A model generated the notes under the pieces. The model had not been told where the DNA came from and did no database searches. It saw only the letters and a list, made by a program, of their open reading frames with translations. Below, piece by piece: positions 1 to 7,974 of a DNA stretch of 64,000 nucleotides. This DNA is from Gracilimonas sp040117685 (GTDB lineage: Bacteria > Bacteroidota > Rhodothermia > Balneolales > Balneolaceae). Location of the stretch: the NCBI RefSeq assembly GCF_040117685.2, contig NZ_JBEDYP020000014.1:1-64000 (forward strand), read 5' to 3'. The position numbers and the translations under genes were made by a program. Every line of letters starts with the position of its first letter. Position 1 is the first letter of the stretch.

Positions 1-1
1 T

Positions 2-397
2 GAGCTTTTTTGGGAACTCGTAGAACTTGGTGGAGAGCTACGCCAAATTCACTTGCTGGAGCATCCAGTTGTAGAAAAATTTATAACCACCTATCCCATT
101 GCAGGGAGCAATGTGATTTCCAACCGGCTTACAAAAACCGATCCTGGTTTTATTCCGGAAGACGATGATGAAACCACCGGGAAAGTGTGGATAAACGAAG
201 AACAGTATTTCGGCAAGGTTCCAAAAAAAGCCTGGGAATTCTACATCGGCGGCTACCAACCCGCCGAAAAATGGCTCAAAGACCGACGAGATCGCGAACT
301 CTCTATTGATGAAATTCGTCACTACCAAAAAATCATCGTGGCCCTTATGGAGACAGATCGATTGATGCAGGAGGTTGATGGGGTTTTGGACGTTTAA
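2..397 (+). CDS. Type ISP restriction-modification enzyme, C-terminal fragment
   Basis: An open frame enters from the left edge and runs to TAA at 395-397, so only about the last 131 residues are present. They contain VWINEEQYF, an FYIGGYQPAEKWLKDR segment and an HYQKIIVALMETDRLM helix. This is the ending I know from the C-terminal target-recognition part of type ISP (single-polypeptide, LlaBIII-like) restriction-modification enzymes and related N6-adenine methyltransferases. The helicase/nuclease and methylase domains must lie upstream of the window. The gene sits inside the probable integrative element whose right end is at about 2568, so it is likely defence cargo. Family call is from motif memory; whether the full gene is intact cannot be seen. 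Confidence 0.75.
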   Translation, partial: ELFWELVELGGELRQIHLLEHPVVEKFITTYPIAGSNVISNRLTKTDPGFIPEDDDETTGKVWINEEQYFGKVPKKAWEFYIGGYQPAEKWLKDRRDRELSIDEIRHYQKIIVALMETDRLMQEVDGVLDV

Positions 398-742
398 AAG
401 CTTTCCTGGAATTCTGCGGAGTTATATGAGTAAACTGGAATAAAACAGCATTTAATGCAGCTCGGTATTTAAAAAAAGACTCCCCAAAGGCGAAAATAGC
501 TCAATTTTTTTAAACGAATCTCAAAAAGGCTCAATTAAACAGTAATTTATAAGTTTCAAATCACGAATTATTTCTAATATCCCTCACATCTTTCAAAGAA
601 ATTGACAGTAAGTATTAGTTAACGAAAGTTATTAGCCTAAATGTGGCCTAATTCAAGTGATTTGTTATAAGGAATCATTCAATAATGACTAGATACCGAA
701 ACCCGAATGTCTATTTCTTTCAAATAAATAAAGAAAAACCTA

Positions 743-975
743 TGCTAAGCTGCTAAACACTGCTAAGTTTTTTAAAAGATGGTCCGGTTTATATAAAAGA
801 AGGGATATTGGTTTTAGCAAAGATTTAAAGAAAATGCTAAGAACTGCTAAAGTGTGCTAGAAATTTTAGCAGCTTTTAGCACCTGTTAGCAGACCTTAGC
901 AGTTAGTTATTTGTAAATAAACGATGATTTAATGGGTGTTTTGATAGATTTTGGGTCAATCTTAGCAGTTTAGCA
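743..975. repeat. Phased array of TGCTAA / TTAGCA hexamers
   Basis: Thirteen copies of one hexamer in both orientations fill this part of the 710-base gap after the restriction gene. Forward TGCTAA starts at 743, 751, 761, 835, 845 and 855 (the last is TGCTAG). Reverse TTAGCA starts at 814, 866, 876, 886, 896, 962 and 970. Inside clusters the step is 10 bases (751-761, 835-845-855, 866-876-886-896), so sites fall on one face of the helix; the outermost pairs step by 8. Forward copies lie mostly left and reverse copies right of a centre near 863. A CTGCTAA core is common. This looks like a cooperative protein-binding array. The rest of 398-1107 is AT-rich with no gene that I can support. Confidence 0.8.
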
Positions 976-1107
976 GAAAAAGCCCTGGATTTGTTTAAAC
1001 TTTTTTGAATACTGACTATCCGAATCAATTTTTTCTAAAAACACTGGGGTTAACAGCTGATTATCTACTGTTTATTTCCATAAAAAGTAGGTAATCATAG
1101 CTATGAG

Positions 1108-2376
1108 TTAAGCAGAATAACTCGTTTCACTGAAGAAATAGTTGACTGTATCAATCTGAGTCGCTGGCTTCTTTTGCTCTTCCTTAGCTTCTTCAGCTTT
1201 TCGCTTTTCTATCTTATCCATTTTTCTTTTGAGGTTCTTTACCGAAAGGTGCGTGTACTTCTCGGTAACCTGCTGGCTGGAATGTCCGGCCATTAAGGAA
1301 GCCTCTGCAGTATGAAAACCATCCTCAATCCAGGTAGTGATGGCCTGATGTCTCATTCCGTGAAGGGTTCTGGTTGTAGGTACTCCGGCTAACTTCGCAT
1401 AGCGCTTGAATTCGTAATACACCCGATCACCACGTACAGCTTTGCCTTTGGTTGGTCCTCCCTGATAGATAAATATGAAATCATCATTTTTTACAGAACC
1501 CCGAATTTTTAAATAATCTTCCAAATACCCACGAAGTTCTTTGCAAATTGGAATAAATCGCTCTTTTCTTCCTTTTGTCGGGCCCAGATAGATAAAGGTG
1601 AGTTCATCATCTACGTACTCAAGATTTTGCCCTTTCAATCCTGAGTATTTTAGCTCGGGAGTATGGCCAACTTCATGTTTGCGCAATCCGGCATAGTAAT
1701 AAAGAGCCAGAATAGGCTTAAACCAGTGCTGAACTTTTCTGGGGTCAAATTCCGGAAGTTTCTTTTTTCGCTCTAGTTCTTCGTCAAATTTTTCAAAAAC
1801 CGACATGAGTTCTTCTTCAGAAATCATTTTTGGTCGAATACTGGATCGGACTTTGGGTAATTCTTCCCTTATCTGATCGATCAGATCTTTAGTCACAATC
1901 TTCCGTTTTTTTAAATAATACCACCAGGTTTTTAGATGTTTGAAATAAAATCCCATAGTGGCTGTTTTAATCTCTTTTCTGAGAATGACCCTTTCAAAAT
2001 GCTTGAGGTGTATCCTGCGTGGATCAATTTTTTCAAGATCATTTAATTCCACAAAATATTCTAAAACTCTTTTATATGCAGCAATAGTCGCAGGTGATAA
2101 ATGTTTCTTGGATTCATAAAACATATCTATCGCCTCACGAACCGTTCGGCAGTTGTAGGGATTCTCTACTTCCTTTAAAGCTGCAATTGGGTCAAAGCTG
2201 GGATGGAAAGGATCAATTTTGCCGAGACTCTCCAGGCGCTCCAGCTTAGAGATCATCTTGAGTGCTACATCCTTATGCCGGGTTTTAAGCGATTTAGTAA
2301 TGGTTTGAGAAACGCCTTTTACGGAACTATGATATCGGACATAGTAATAGCGGTTTCGTTTCTTGAGATATGCCAT
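1108..2376 (-). CDS. Tyrosine recombinase / phage-type integrase
   Basis: A 422-residue site-specific recombinase. The start is taken at the ATG at 2374-2376 (MAYLKKRNRYYYVRY), since the longer frame adds 12 residues unlike the family. The N-terminus, roughly residues 1-50, is a basic arm-binding-like region; a SAM-like core-binding domain follows at about 80-180 and the catalytic domain at about 190-390. Catalytic residues are visible: Arg232 in AGLRKHE, His339 and Arg342 in LHGMRHQ, His365 in AGHSS and nucleophile Tyr374 in EKYTHL. The C-terminal tail is Lys/Glu rich. The gene begins about 190 bases from a tRNA-Met half-gene, the usual layout of an integrase beside its attachment site. The partner element lies to the left. 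Confidence 0.93.
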   Translation of the reverse strand: MAYLKKRNRYYYVRYHSSVKGVSQTITKSLKTRHKDVALKMISKLERLESLGKIDPFHPSFDPIAALKEVENPYNCRTVREAIDMFYESKKHLSPATIAAYKRVLEYFVELNDLEKIDPRRIHLKHFERVILRKEIKTATMGFYFKHLKTWWYYLKKRKIVTKDLIDQIREELPKVRSSIRPKMISEEELMSVFEKFDEELERKKKLPEFDPRKVQHWFKPILALYYYAGLRKHEVGHTPELKYSGLKGQNLEYVDDELTFIYLGPTKGRKERFIPICKELRGYLEDYLKIRGSVKNDDFIFIYQGGPTKGKAVRGDRVYYEFKRYAKLAGVPTTRTLHGMRHQAITTWIEDGFHTAEASLMAGHSSQQVTEKYTHLSVKNLKRKMDKIEKRKAEEAKEEQKKPATQIDTVNYFFSETSYSA

Positions 2377-2567
2377 GATAAGTCTCCAAAAATGTACCCC
2401 AAAACGAACCAAAATTGTGGGAATGGAAGGGAATAAAAGTGTTCCTTTTCGTTCCTTTTTGTTCGCTTACTAACTGTAAGAAAAGGGGCTTTTTTTTAAC
2501 TTAAGAGGCACATTTTGGCGTTTTCAGTACTTTAAAAACACACAAGATAAGCTTCATACTTTCCGCC

Positions 2568-2606
2568 TTATGAGTCGACTGCTCTAACCAACTGAGCTAC
2601 GGGCCC
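2568..2606 (-). pseudogene. 5' half of tRNA-Met(CAT), probable attachment site
   Basis: Read on the minus strand from 2606, this is the acceptor 5' strand GGGCCCG, TA, a D-arm GCTCAGTTGGTTAGAGC, and an anticodon 5' stem followed by the loop CTCATAA, whose anticodon is CAT. The match to an elongator tRNA-Met stops right after the loop at 2568. The following bases (GGCGGAAAG) do not pair with the anticodon stem, and no T-arm or acceptor 3' strand is found down to the integrase. Tyrosine integrases often cross over in the anticodon loop, so this is read as the chromosome-side att half-site. Confidence 0.7.
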
Positions 2607-2628
2607 GATCTCTTTTTTGAAAGGGCAG

Positions 2629-2636
2629 CAAAGTTA
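2629..2636 (-). promoter_or_regulatory. -7 element of the tRNA-Met promoter
   Basis: The minus strand reads TAACTTTG, a perfect TAnnTTTG box of the Bacteroidota type, 23 bases ahead of the tRNA 5' end. A TTG lies 21 bases further upstream, slightly more than the usual 19. It shows that the promoter side of the broken tRNA belongs to the host chromosome. Confidence 0.45.
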
Positions 2637-2756
2637 CAACTTGTTTACAACAACTTGCAAATAATTGAAGATGGTTTATCAATTTGTTTGAAGCCCTGCA
2701 ATTATTGCCGGAAGCTTAAGTTGCCGAATGCAGGGTTAAAAAGTTGAACAACGTGA

Positions 2757-2964
2757 TAATCTCCCTGAACAGGCAACCCAAGTGGGTTAAGGAGATTGCG
2801 TCGTCGTACTGAAGGAGAGTCCGGTTTAAATATATGTACACCTCGCGATGAACGTTTTGCATTCATCGGTGTAGTCTGACAAAGTTATCTCACCAAAGGA
2901 GAAAGAAGAAATCGAGGGAGGAAGAAGTATTACTTGTTGATGGGCTTTTGTTTCAAGTAACTTC
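2757..2964 (+). other. Cluster of three long hairpins, possible structured RNA
   Basis: The 635-base gap between the tRNA half and the aldo/keto reductase has no supported gene, but it holds three nested or bulged hairpins. First, AATCTCC (2758-2764) pairs with GGAGATT (2791-2797) and encloses AACCC/GGGTT (2775-2779 and 2784-2788). Second, TACAC (2837-2841) pairs with GTGTA (2869-2873) and encloses CGATGAA/TTCATCG (2846-2852 and 2862-2868). Third, GAAGT (2924-2928) pairs with ACTTC (2960-2964) and encloses ACTTG/CAAGT (2932-2936 and 2954-2958). I recognise no known RNA family. Strand is undetermined. I see nothing in 2965-3241. Confidence 0.35.
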
Positions 2965-3241
2965 AATCAATATACGGCAGAGGTGCCCGGCTGACCAAAT
3001 CTGTTTTACTTTTGCTAAACAATGTTTTCTTATAGCTAAGTAATAGCAGGTAATACTATATTTATAGGTGGTGAAATGTTGGTAATATGGCACTCACTAT
3101 AAAGATATCAGCCGTTCATTTTCATCTGAAATTGCTATTCTGTTCTTCACTTCTTTTTCGGGATACGCAGAACGCATTACAGTTATGAGCTGTTAACACA
3201 TTGAATCACTAAAAAGAAAAATTAAATCGGAAATACAGGTT

Positions 3242-4243
3242 ATGGAATACAGATTTTTAGGAAGATCAGGACTTAAAGTATCAGCGTTGTCATTTGGGTC
3301 GTGGGTTACTTTTGGCGAACAGGTGGATACGGATCTCGCCTACAATCAAATGAAAACGGCCTACGATGCCGGCGTAAATTTCTTTGACAATGCCGAGGCG
3401 TATGAGATGGGGAAGTCGGAAACCATCATGGGGCAGGTTATCAAAAAAGCTGAATGGAAACGATCGGACTTGGTGCTTTCTACCAAGATATTCTGGGGCG
3501 GGGAAGGTGTAAACGACCAGGGCTTGTCATTTAAGCATATCAAAGAGGGAACCGAAGCCTCCCTAAGGCGACTGCAAACGGATTATGTAGATCTCATTTT
3601 TTGCCACCGACCGGATAAATTCACCCCGGTGGAAGAAACCGTTTGGGCTATGAATCAGGTGATTAATGAAGGCAAGGCTTTATACTGGGGAACCAGTGAG
3701 TGGAGCGCCGATCAAATTCGAAAAGCTTATGACTTCGCCCGGGAAAATCACTTACGTCCGCCACTGATGGAGCAGCCTGAATACAATATGTTCAAGAGAG
3801 ATAAAGTGGAGAAAGAATTTTCAAGCCTCTACGACGATATTGGATTAGGGACTACGATTTGGAGTCCGCTGGCCAGTGGCTTGCTCACCGGAAAGTATAA
3901 CGATGGAATTCCTGAAGGATCTCGTCTGGATCTTGACAAATACAGCTGGCTTCGAAAAAAGCTGCTTGAAAGCGAGAACGGAAAAGCCAAGCTAAGGAAG
4001 GTGGAGAAACTGGCTAAAGTCTCCGATGAAATAGGAGTGCCGATGCCACAGCTTGCTCTTGCCTGGTGCCTGAATAATGAGAATGTAAGTACAGTAATTA
4101 CCGGAGCTTCTACTGTGGAACAGGTAGAGCAAAACATGAAAACCATGGAAATCCTCGACAAGGTTGATGAGGAAGCAATGGAGCGGATTGAGGAAATACT
4201 GGATAACAAACCTAAAGAAGATCTCGATTGGAGACGAAATTAG
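3242..4243 (+). CDS. Aldo/keto reductase, Kv-beta (AKR6)-like
   Basis: A 333-residue cytosolic NADPH-dependent oxidoreductase of the (beta/alpha)8 aldo/keto reductase superfamily. The opening MEYRFLGRSGLKVSALSFGSW and the internal FCHRPD are typical of the voltage-gated potassium channel beta-subunit / YghZ branch. The catalytic tetrad is visible as Asp49 and Tyr54 in FFDNAEAY, Lys82 in STKIF and His122. The C-terminal cofactor segment includes TVITGASTVEQVEQN. Length is normal for the family. The gene stands alone: a terminator follows about 145 bases downstream and the next gene converges. The substrate cannot be deduced; carbonyl detoxification is the usual suggestion for this branch. Confidence 0.92.
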   Translation: MEYRFLGRSGLKVSALSFGSWVTFGEQVDTDLAYNQMKTAYDAGVNFFDNAEAYEMGKSETIMGQVIKKAEWKRSDLVLSTKIFWGGEGVNDQGLSFKHIKEGTEASLRRLQTDYVDLIFCHRPDKFTPVEETVWAMNQVINEGKALYWGTSEWSADQIRKAYDFARENHLRPPLMEQPEYNMFKRDKVEKEFSSLYDDIGLGTTIWSPLASGLLTGKYNDGIPEGSRLDLDKYSWLRKKLLESENGKAKLRKVEKLAKVSDEIGVPMPQLALAWCLNNENVSTVITGASTVEQVEQNMKTMEILDKVDEEAMERIEEILDNKPKEDLDWRRN

Positions 4244-4387
4244 GTTGAATCAATCCAAATGGATATACCGGTCGTCTAAATACTACACAGTTATGCGGTG
4301 AAATTAGGGCTGGTTTATAGTTACTTAAAAGTAATTGAGTTATGGATACCAATTCTGAAAGTAGCTATTCAAAGGTTGATCCAACAG

Positions 4388-4415
4388 CCACCGCTTGTGA
4401 GGGCGGTGGTTTTTT
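4388..4415 (+). terminator. Intrinsic terminator after the aldo/keto reductase
   Basis: Perfect 7-bp stem CCACCGC (4388-4394) with GCGGTGG (4403-4409), then six T residues at 4410-4415. It lies between convergent genes and serves the plus-strand transcript. Confidence 0.8.
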
Positions 4416-4450
4416 ATGTTTGATAAGTAAACTTTTGGATTATACTAAAA

Positions 4451-4807
4451 CTAAAACGGCAGGTCGTCATCCAGGTCCATTTCCTGGTTTCCTTCGCGGG
4501 TTAAACCGGGAGCACTTGGAGGGGCCTGAACATCTCCCTGGGCTTTTTCTACTTTCCAGGCTTTTACATCGGTGTACCAGTTGCCTTTATACTCCCGGCT
4601 TTGGATATCGATGGAAACGGTGACCTCATCTCCTTTATTCACCGCCTGCTGGTCGATGTTATCACCCCACTGTGTAATGCACACCTGCTTGGGATACTGC
4701 CCTTTGGTTTCAAGAATAAAATCCCTTTTTCTCCATGGACCGTTTTTTCCCTGACCTGATTGCTCATCTAATATTTGTGTGACTTTTCCTGTTAACTGAA
4801 GATCCAT
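4451..4807 (-). CDS. DUF3127 protein with SSB-like acidic tip
   Basis: A 118-residue protein of the DUF3127 family, which is common in Bacteroidota. The conserved body (residues 1-85) contains EQSGQGKNGPWRKRDFILET, CITQWGD and SREYKGNWYTDVKAWKVE. Its pattern of beta strands suggests an OB-fold; this is inference. A flexible Pro/Gly-rich linker follows and the last residues are DLDDDLPF. That is the same kind of acidic, phenylalanine-ended tip by which single-stranded-DNA-binding protein SSB recruits repair enzymes. A role in nucleic-acid binding or in docking to SSB partners is therefore plausible but unproven. The gene is monocistronic, converges with the aldo/keto reductase, and has no neighbour of clear related function. 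Confidence 0.85.
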   Translation of the reverse strand: MDLQLTGKVTQILDEQSGQGKNGPWRKRDFILETKGQYPKQVCITQWGDNIDQQAVNKGDEVTVSIDIQSREYKGNWYTDVKAWKVEKAQGDVQAPPSAPGLTREGNQEMDLDDDLPF

Positions 4808-5084
4808 AAAAACGCTTATTTAATATTTTTGAAGAAGAGAGAATATAGTCATTGAGTTATTTAACATCGAGGAGGGTATGATGAAATAAAAAGAGATCCC
4901 AGCCATAGAAGCAAAAATCAGATGCCAAACCACACTTGCCATGGCGTCCTCTTTCCTTCCCAAAGGGAAAGAAACAGAGATAGGGGTCCTGTTGTTAGCG
5001 AGAATTTATTTCTTATTAGCGAAACAACGAATTTGAATTAATTCTAAACAGAAAGAGGCTTATCTTTAGCATGCTTTCATGAAA

Positions 5085-5168
5085 TGTGAAGAATAAAAAT
5101 CTGCCCATACATCTTTTCAGGAGTGTTTTTAAAGATATGTGAATTTATTTCTTCACATAATCTTCACA
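5085..5168. promoter_or_regulatory. TGTGAA/TTCACA motif cluster upstream of hemA
   Basis: The 414-base gap 4808-5221 has no supported gene. Near its right end TGTGAAG lies at 5085-5091, TGTGAA at 5138-5143, and CTTCACA at 5151-5157 and 5162-5168. ATGTGAA (5137-5143) and TTCACAT (5152-5158) form an inverted repeat with an 8-base spacer, ending 63 bases before the hemA start. This could be a regulator operator for the heme operon. The spacing does not fit a standard CRP site. Elsewhere in the gap I see only AT-rich sequence. Confidence 0.35.
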
Positions 5169-5221
5169 TTCGGAAACTACTTTGTCGTTCAATGTGCCGG
5201 AAAATTTTTTAGAGACAATTT

Positions 5222-6400
5222 ATGAGGTTTAGTGCAATAGGAATTTCTCACTGGAAAAGTGAGGTCTCTATTCGTGAATTATTTTATTTAGACAGTCATC
5301 GCAGGGAGCTTTTGGACTTTCATACCAAAGATATTCCCGGAGGAGTGGTGATGCTGGATACCTGTAACAGAACCGAGTTATATGCTTTTTGTGATGCGGA
5401 GGTGTTGATTTCTGCACTTTGCAAATCAACCAGCACCGACCGCGATTTTTTTAAAGAGCATGGCTATATCTATGAAGAGGAGGATGCCTATAACCATTTG
5501 TATAAAGTAGGCACGGGGCTTGATTCCCAGGTTTTGGGAGATGTTCAAATTATACAACAGGTGAAACAGGCCTACAAAAAATCCAAGGATCAGCTTTCCG
5601 GCGAATTTCATCAACTAATACAATCTGTTTTCCGAGCACACAAAAGAAGCCGTACTGAAACCGATTTCGGCCGAGGTACGGCTTCTGTCGGGTTTGCAGC
5701 TACCCAGCATGCCCTTGATCACTTTAAGAACCTGAGTTCTGTCAACATTCTGTTGGTGGGCGCGGGTAAAATGGGTAAGGTTTCCTGTAAAAACCTGGTC
5801 TCCAATGGTGCCGAACATATTTCTGTGGTAAACCGAACCATCGATCGGGCCAAAGAGCTGGCCTCTTCGTTTGATATAAAAGCCCATGCTTTTTCAGAAC
5901 TGGAAGATGAAATCAAAAAAGCAGACCTCATTATAGCCGCAACCGGCGCCACTAAACCCATTTTGCTCCCCGGGCACTTTAAAGGCGTTGAGAAATCTCA
6001 GCTGGTACTTGATTTAAGCGTACCACGAAATGTAGATCCGGCCGTGGGAGATTTAGAGCAGGTTACACTGGTTGATATGGATTCCATCCATGAAGACAAC
6101 CAAAAGGCGCTGGAAAAGAGAGAAAAAGCCATTCCAAAAATCAAGAAGATCATTGAGGAAGAAAAAACTGATTTCCTCAAAGGCGTGAAACGCTCCAGGT
6201 ACCTCTTGCCGCGCATCAAAGAAATTGATCACCGGCTAAGTGATATTACCGATGCGGAACTGGATCGGGTAAAACATAAGATGGACGATGACTCTTATGC
6301 ACAGATGGAAGAAGTAACGCGTCGCATCAAAAAGAAAATTATGGCCATTCACATAGATCGAATCGACAAAGAATTCGAGAAGGCAGAAAATGAAGCTTAA
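5222..6400 (+). CDS. hemA: Glutamyl-tRNA reductase
   Basis: The 392-residue first enzyme of the C5 route to tetrapyrroles. It reduces glutamyl-tRNA(Glu) with NADPH to glutamate-1-semialdehyde. The catalytic cysteine is Cys48 in LDTCNRTELYAF. The NADP-binding Rossmann domain is marked by ILLVGAGKMGKVSCKNL around residues 175-195, with a C-terminal dimerisation helix region after about 300 (KRSRYLLPRI onward). Length is slightly under the usual 420. It is first in a seven-gene heme operon, and the next gene, hemC, starts 11 bases before its stop, implying translational coupling. It works with HemL, the last heme gene of the same operon. Confidence 0.96.
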   Translation: MRFSAIGISHWKSEVSIRELFYLDSHRRELLDFHTKDIPGGVVMLDTCNRTELYAFCDAEVLISALCKSTSTDRDFFKEHGYIYEEEDAYNHLYKVGTGLDSQVLGDVQIIQQVKQAYKKSKDQLSGEFHQLIQSVFRAHKRSRTETDFGRGTASVGFAATQHALDHFKNLSSVNILLVGAGKMGKVSCKNLVSNGAEHISVVNRTIDRAKELASSFDIKAHAFSELEDEIKKADLIIAATGATKPILLPGHFKGVEKSQLVLDLSVPRNVDPAVGDLEQVTLVDMDSIHEDNQKALEKREKAIPKIKKIIEEEKTDFLKGVKRSRYLLPRIKEIDHRLSDITDAELDRVKHKMDDDSYAQMEEVTRRIKKKIMAIHIDRIDKEFEKAENEA

Positions 6401-7292
6401 AATTGGTACCCGTAAAAGTACGCTGGCTCTTTGGCAGGCGGAATTAGTTAGCAAAAAGCTGAGCGAGCTTGGTGTGCAAACACAGCTGGTGGAAATTGAG
6501 TCGTTTGGAGACAAAGAGCAGGATATTCCTATCCATAAACTGGGCGACAAAGGCGTTTTTACCAAGGCTCTGGATGATGCCCTTATCAAAGGAGAGGTTG
6601 ATCTTGCCGTTCATTCCCTGAAAGATGTCCCGACGGTATTATTGAATGATCTCGATTTGGTATCAGTACTGGAAAGGGGAAATCCACAGGATGTATTGGT
6701 AAAGCCTAAAGGTGAAGGTCAGGATGTCAACAGAACCATTGCAACGGGCAGCATACGCCGGACCGCCTTCTGGAAAAATCGTTTTCCGGAAGATGAGGTA
6801 GTTGGTTTGAGAGGGAATGTGCCCACCCGCCTCAAAAAAGTGGATGACAGCAACTGGTACGGGGCTGTTTTTGCCTATGCCGGTCTGGAACGCATTGGTT
6901 ATGAAAACAGAATCAGTGAGGTACTGGATTGGATGATACCTGCACCCTCACAAGGAGCTGTTGGAGTGGTAGCAAGAAAAGATACCAATTACCGGGAGAT
7001 ATTTGACAAGCTGAATCATGAGGAAACCCGAATTTGTGTAGATATTGAACGGGCGTTTTTGAATGAACTGGAAGCGGGTTGTTCTTCGCCGGTAGGGGCT
7101 CATGCCTATATCAAGGGAGGCATGCTTAACTTTGTGGGGGCGGTGCTGGCACTCGATGGGTCCCGTCGTATGGATGTGGAACGGGAAATTCCGGTCTCTG
7201 AAGCAACGGCTGAAAAAGGGCATCAATGGGCTGATTTATTGAAGAAAGACGGAGCGGTTGAATTATTAACCCACCGAAGTACCAATGATTAA
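6390..7292 (+). CDS. hemC: Hydroxymethylbilane synthase (porphobilinogen deaminase)
   Basis: A 300-residue enzyme that polymerises four porphobilinogens into hydroxymethylbilane. The N-terminus MKLKIGTRKSTLALWQAE and the LAVHSLKDVPT segment (catalytic Asp region) are diagnostic. The cysteine that holds the dipyrromethane cofactor is Cys231 in LEAGCSSPVGAHA. Domain order (two periplasmic-binding-like domains, then the small cofactor domain) and length are normal. It overlaps hemA by 11 bases and hemD by 8, so the three are tightly coupled. Confidence 0.96.
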   Translation: MKLKIGTRKSTLALWQAELVSKKLSELGVQTQLVEIESFGDKEQDIPIHKLGDKGVFTKALDDALIKGEVDLAVHSLKDVPTVLLNDLDLVSVLERGNPQDVLVKPKGEGQDVNRTIATGSIRRTAFWKNRFPEDEVVGLRGNVPTRLKKVDDSNWYGAVFAYAGLERIGYENRISEVLDWMIPAPSQGAVGVVARKDTNYREIFDKLNHEETRICVDIERAFLNELEAGCSSPVGAHAYIKGGMLNFVGAVLALDGSRRMDVEREIPVSEATAEKGHQWADLLKKDGAVELLTHRSTND

Positions 7293-7974
7293 CTCAAATA
7301 AGCCCAGAATTTTATTCACAACCCGGCTTAAAAAAGAGAGAATGGCCGCTTTACAGTCGTCGGGGTTTTCCGTAGAAAGCGTACCCTTTATCACTTTCGA
7401 ATATGTGATCCCCGCCATGTGGATCAGCCAGCTTCCCGATCAAACCGATGCCTGGATATTTACCAGCAAGAAGGCGGTAAAAGCCATTAAACCGGCGATA
7501 AACGACCTGAAAATACCAGAACACATATTTGCTGTAGGCTCTAAGACGGCAGAAATGCTGGAGGAGCTGAATCTTGAAGTCACCATTCCTGATGAGTACA
7601 ACGTAGTTGCATTGGCTGAAAAGATGAAAGAGCTTGAACTAAAAAATGTGACTCATTTCTGCGGAAATTTAAAAGCCGGAGACTTAAATAAACTGCTGGG
7701 TGAAAATGTAAGCCTTACCTCCGTGGAGGTTTACCGAACTAAACTGGCTCCTCATACCTTAAATATTTCCAATTACGACGGTATTGTTTTTATGAGCCCG
7801 AGTGCGGTGGAGTCTTTTTCGGAACGGAATGAGGTAAACGGCACAGCCAAAGTTTTTTGTATTGGCCCAACCACAGAGGCCGCAGCTACAGAGGCGGGTT
7901 TTGAAAACTGCATAACACCGGAATATTCTACCCTCGACGATCTGACTGAATCCATTCAAAACTATTTTAACTGA
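7285..7974 (+). CDS. hemD: Uroporphyrinogen-III synthase
   Basis: A 229-residue enzyme that cyclises hydroxymethylbilane with inversion of ring D. The family is weakly conserved; the call rests on length, on the two-lobed pattern (DAWIFTSKKAVKAI in the first lobe, YDGIVFMSPSAVESF in the second, and FCIGPTTEAAATEAGF near the end) and on its place between hemC and hemE. It overlaps hemC by 8 bases, and its TGA shares one base with the hemE ATG (the sequence TGATG at 7972-7976). Confidence 0.9.
   Translation: MINSNKPRILFTTRLKKERMAALQSSGFSVESVPFITFEYVIPAMWISQLPDQTDAWIFTSKKAVKAIKPAINDLKIPEHIFAVGSKTAEMLEELNLEVTIPDEYNVVALAEKMKELELKNVTHFCGNLKAGDLNKLLGENVSLTSVEVYRTKLAPHTLNISNYDGIVFMSPSAVESFSERNEVNGTAKVFCIGPTTEAAATEAGFENCITPEYSTLDDLTESIQNYFN

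Noticed and set aside
398..1107. CRISPR array for the repeated TTAGCAG motifs
   Set aside because: Repeats are only 6-7 bases with 10-base steps and occur in both orientations; no spacers or cas genes.
2376..2606. Group I intron in the tRNA-Met anticodon loop
   Set aside because: No tRNA 3' half or intron core is found before the integrase gene; a recombination half-site explains it better.
2800..2830. GGAGAGTCCGG resembling the P4 region of RNase P RNA or a cobalamin riboswitch
   Set aside because: The flanking conserved segments of both families are missing and the surrounding hairpins do not match either.
4342..4623. Open frame on the plus strand between the aldo/keto reductase and DUF3127 genes
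   Set aside because: It reads through a terminator and then antisense to the well-supported DUF3127 gene; composition is not protein-like.
5138..5157. CRP/FNR-type site upstream of hemA
   Set aside because: TGTGA and TCACA are 10 bases apart instead of 6, so only a generic operator is claimed.
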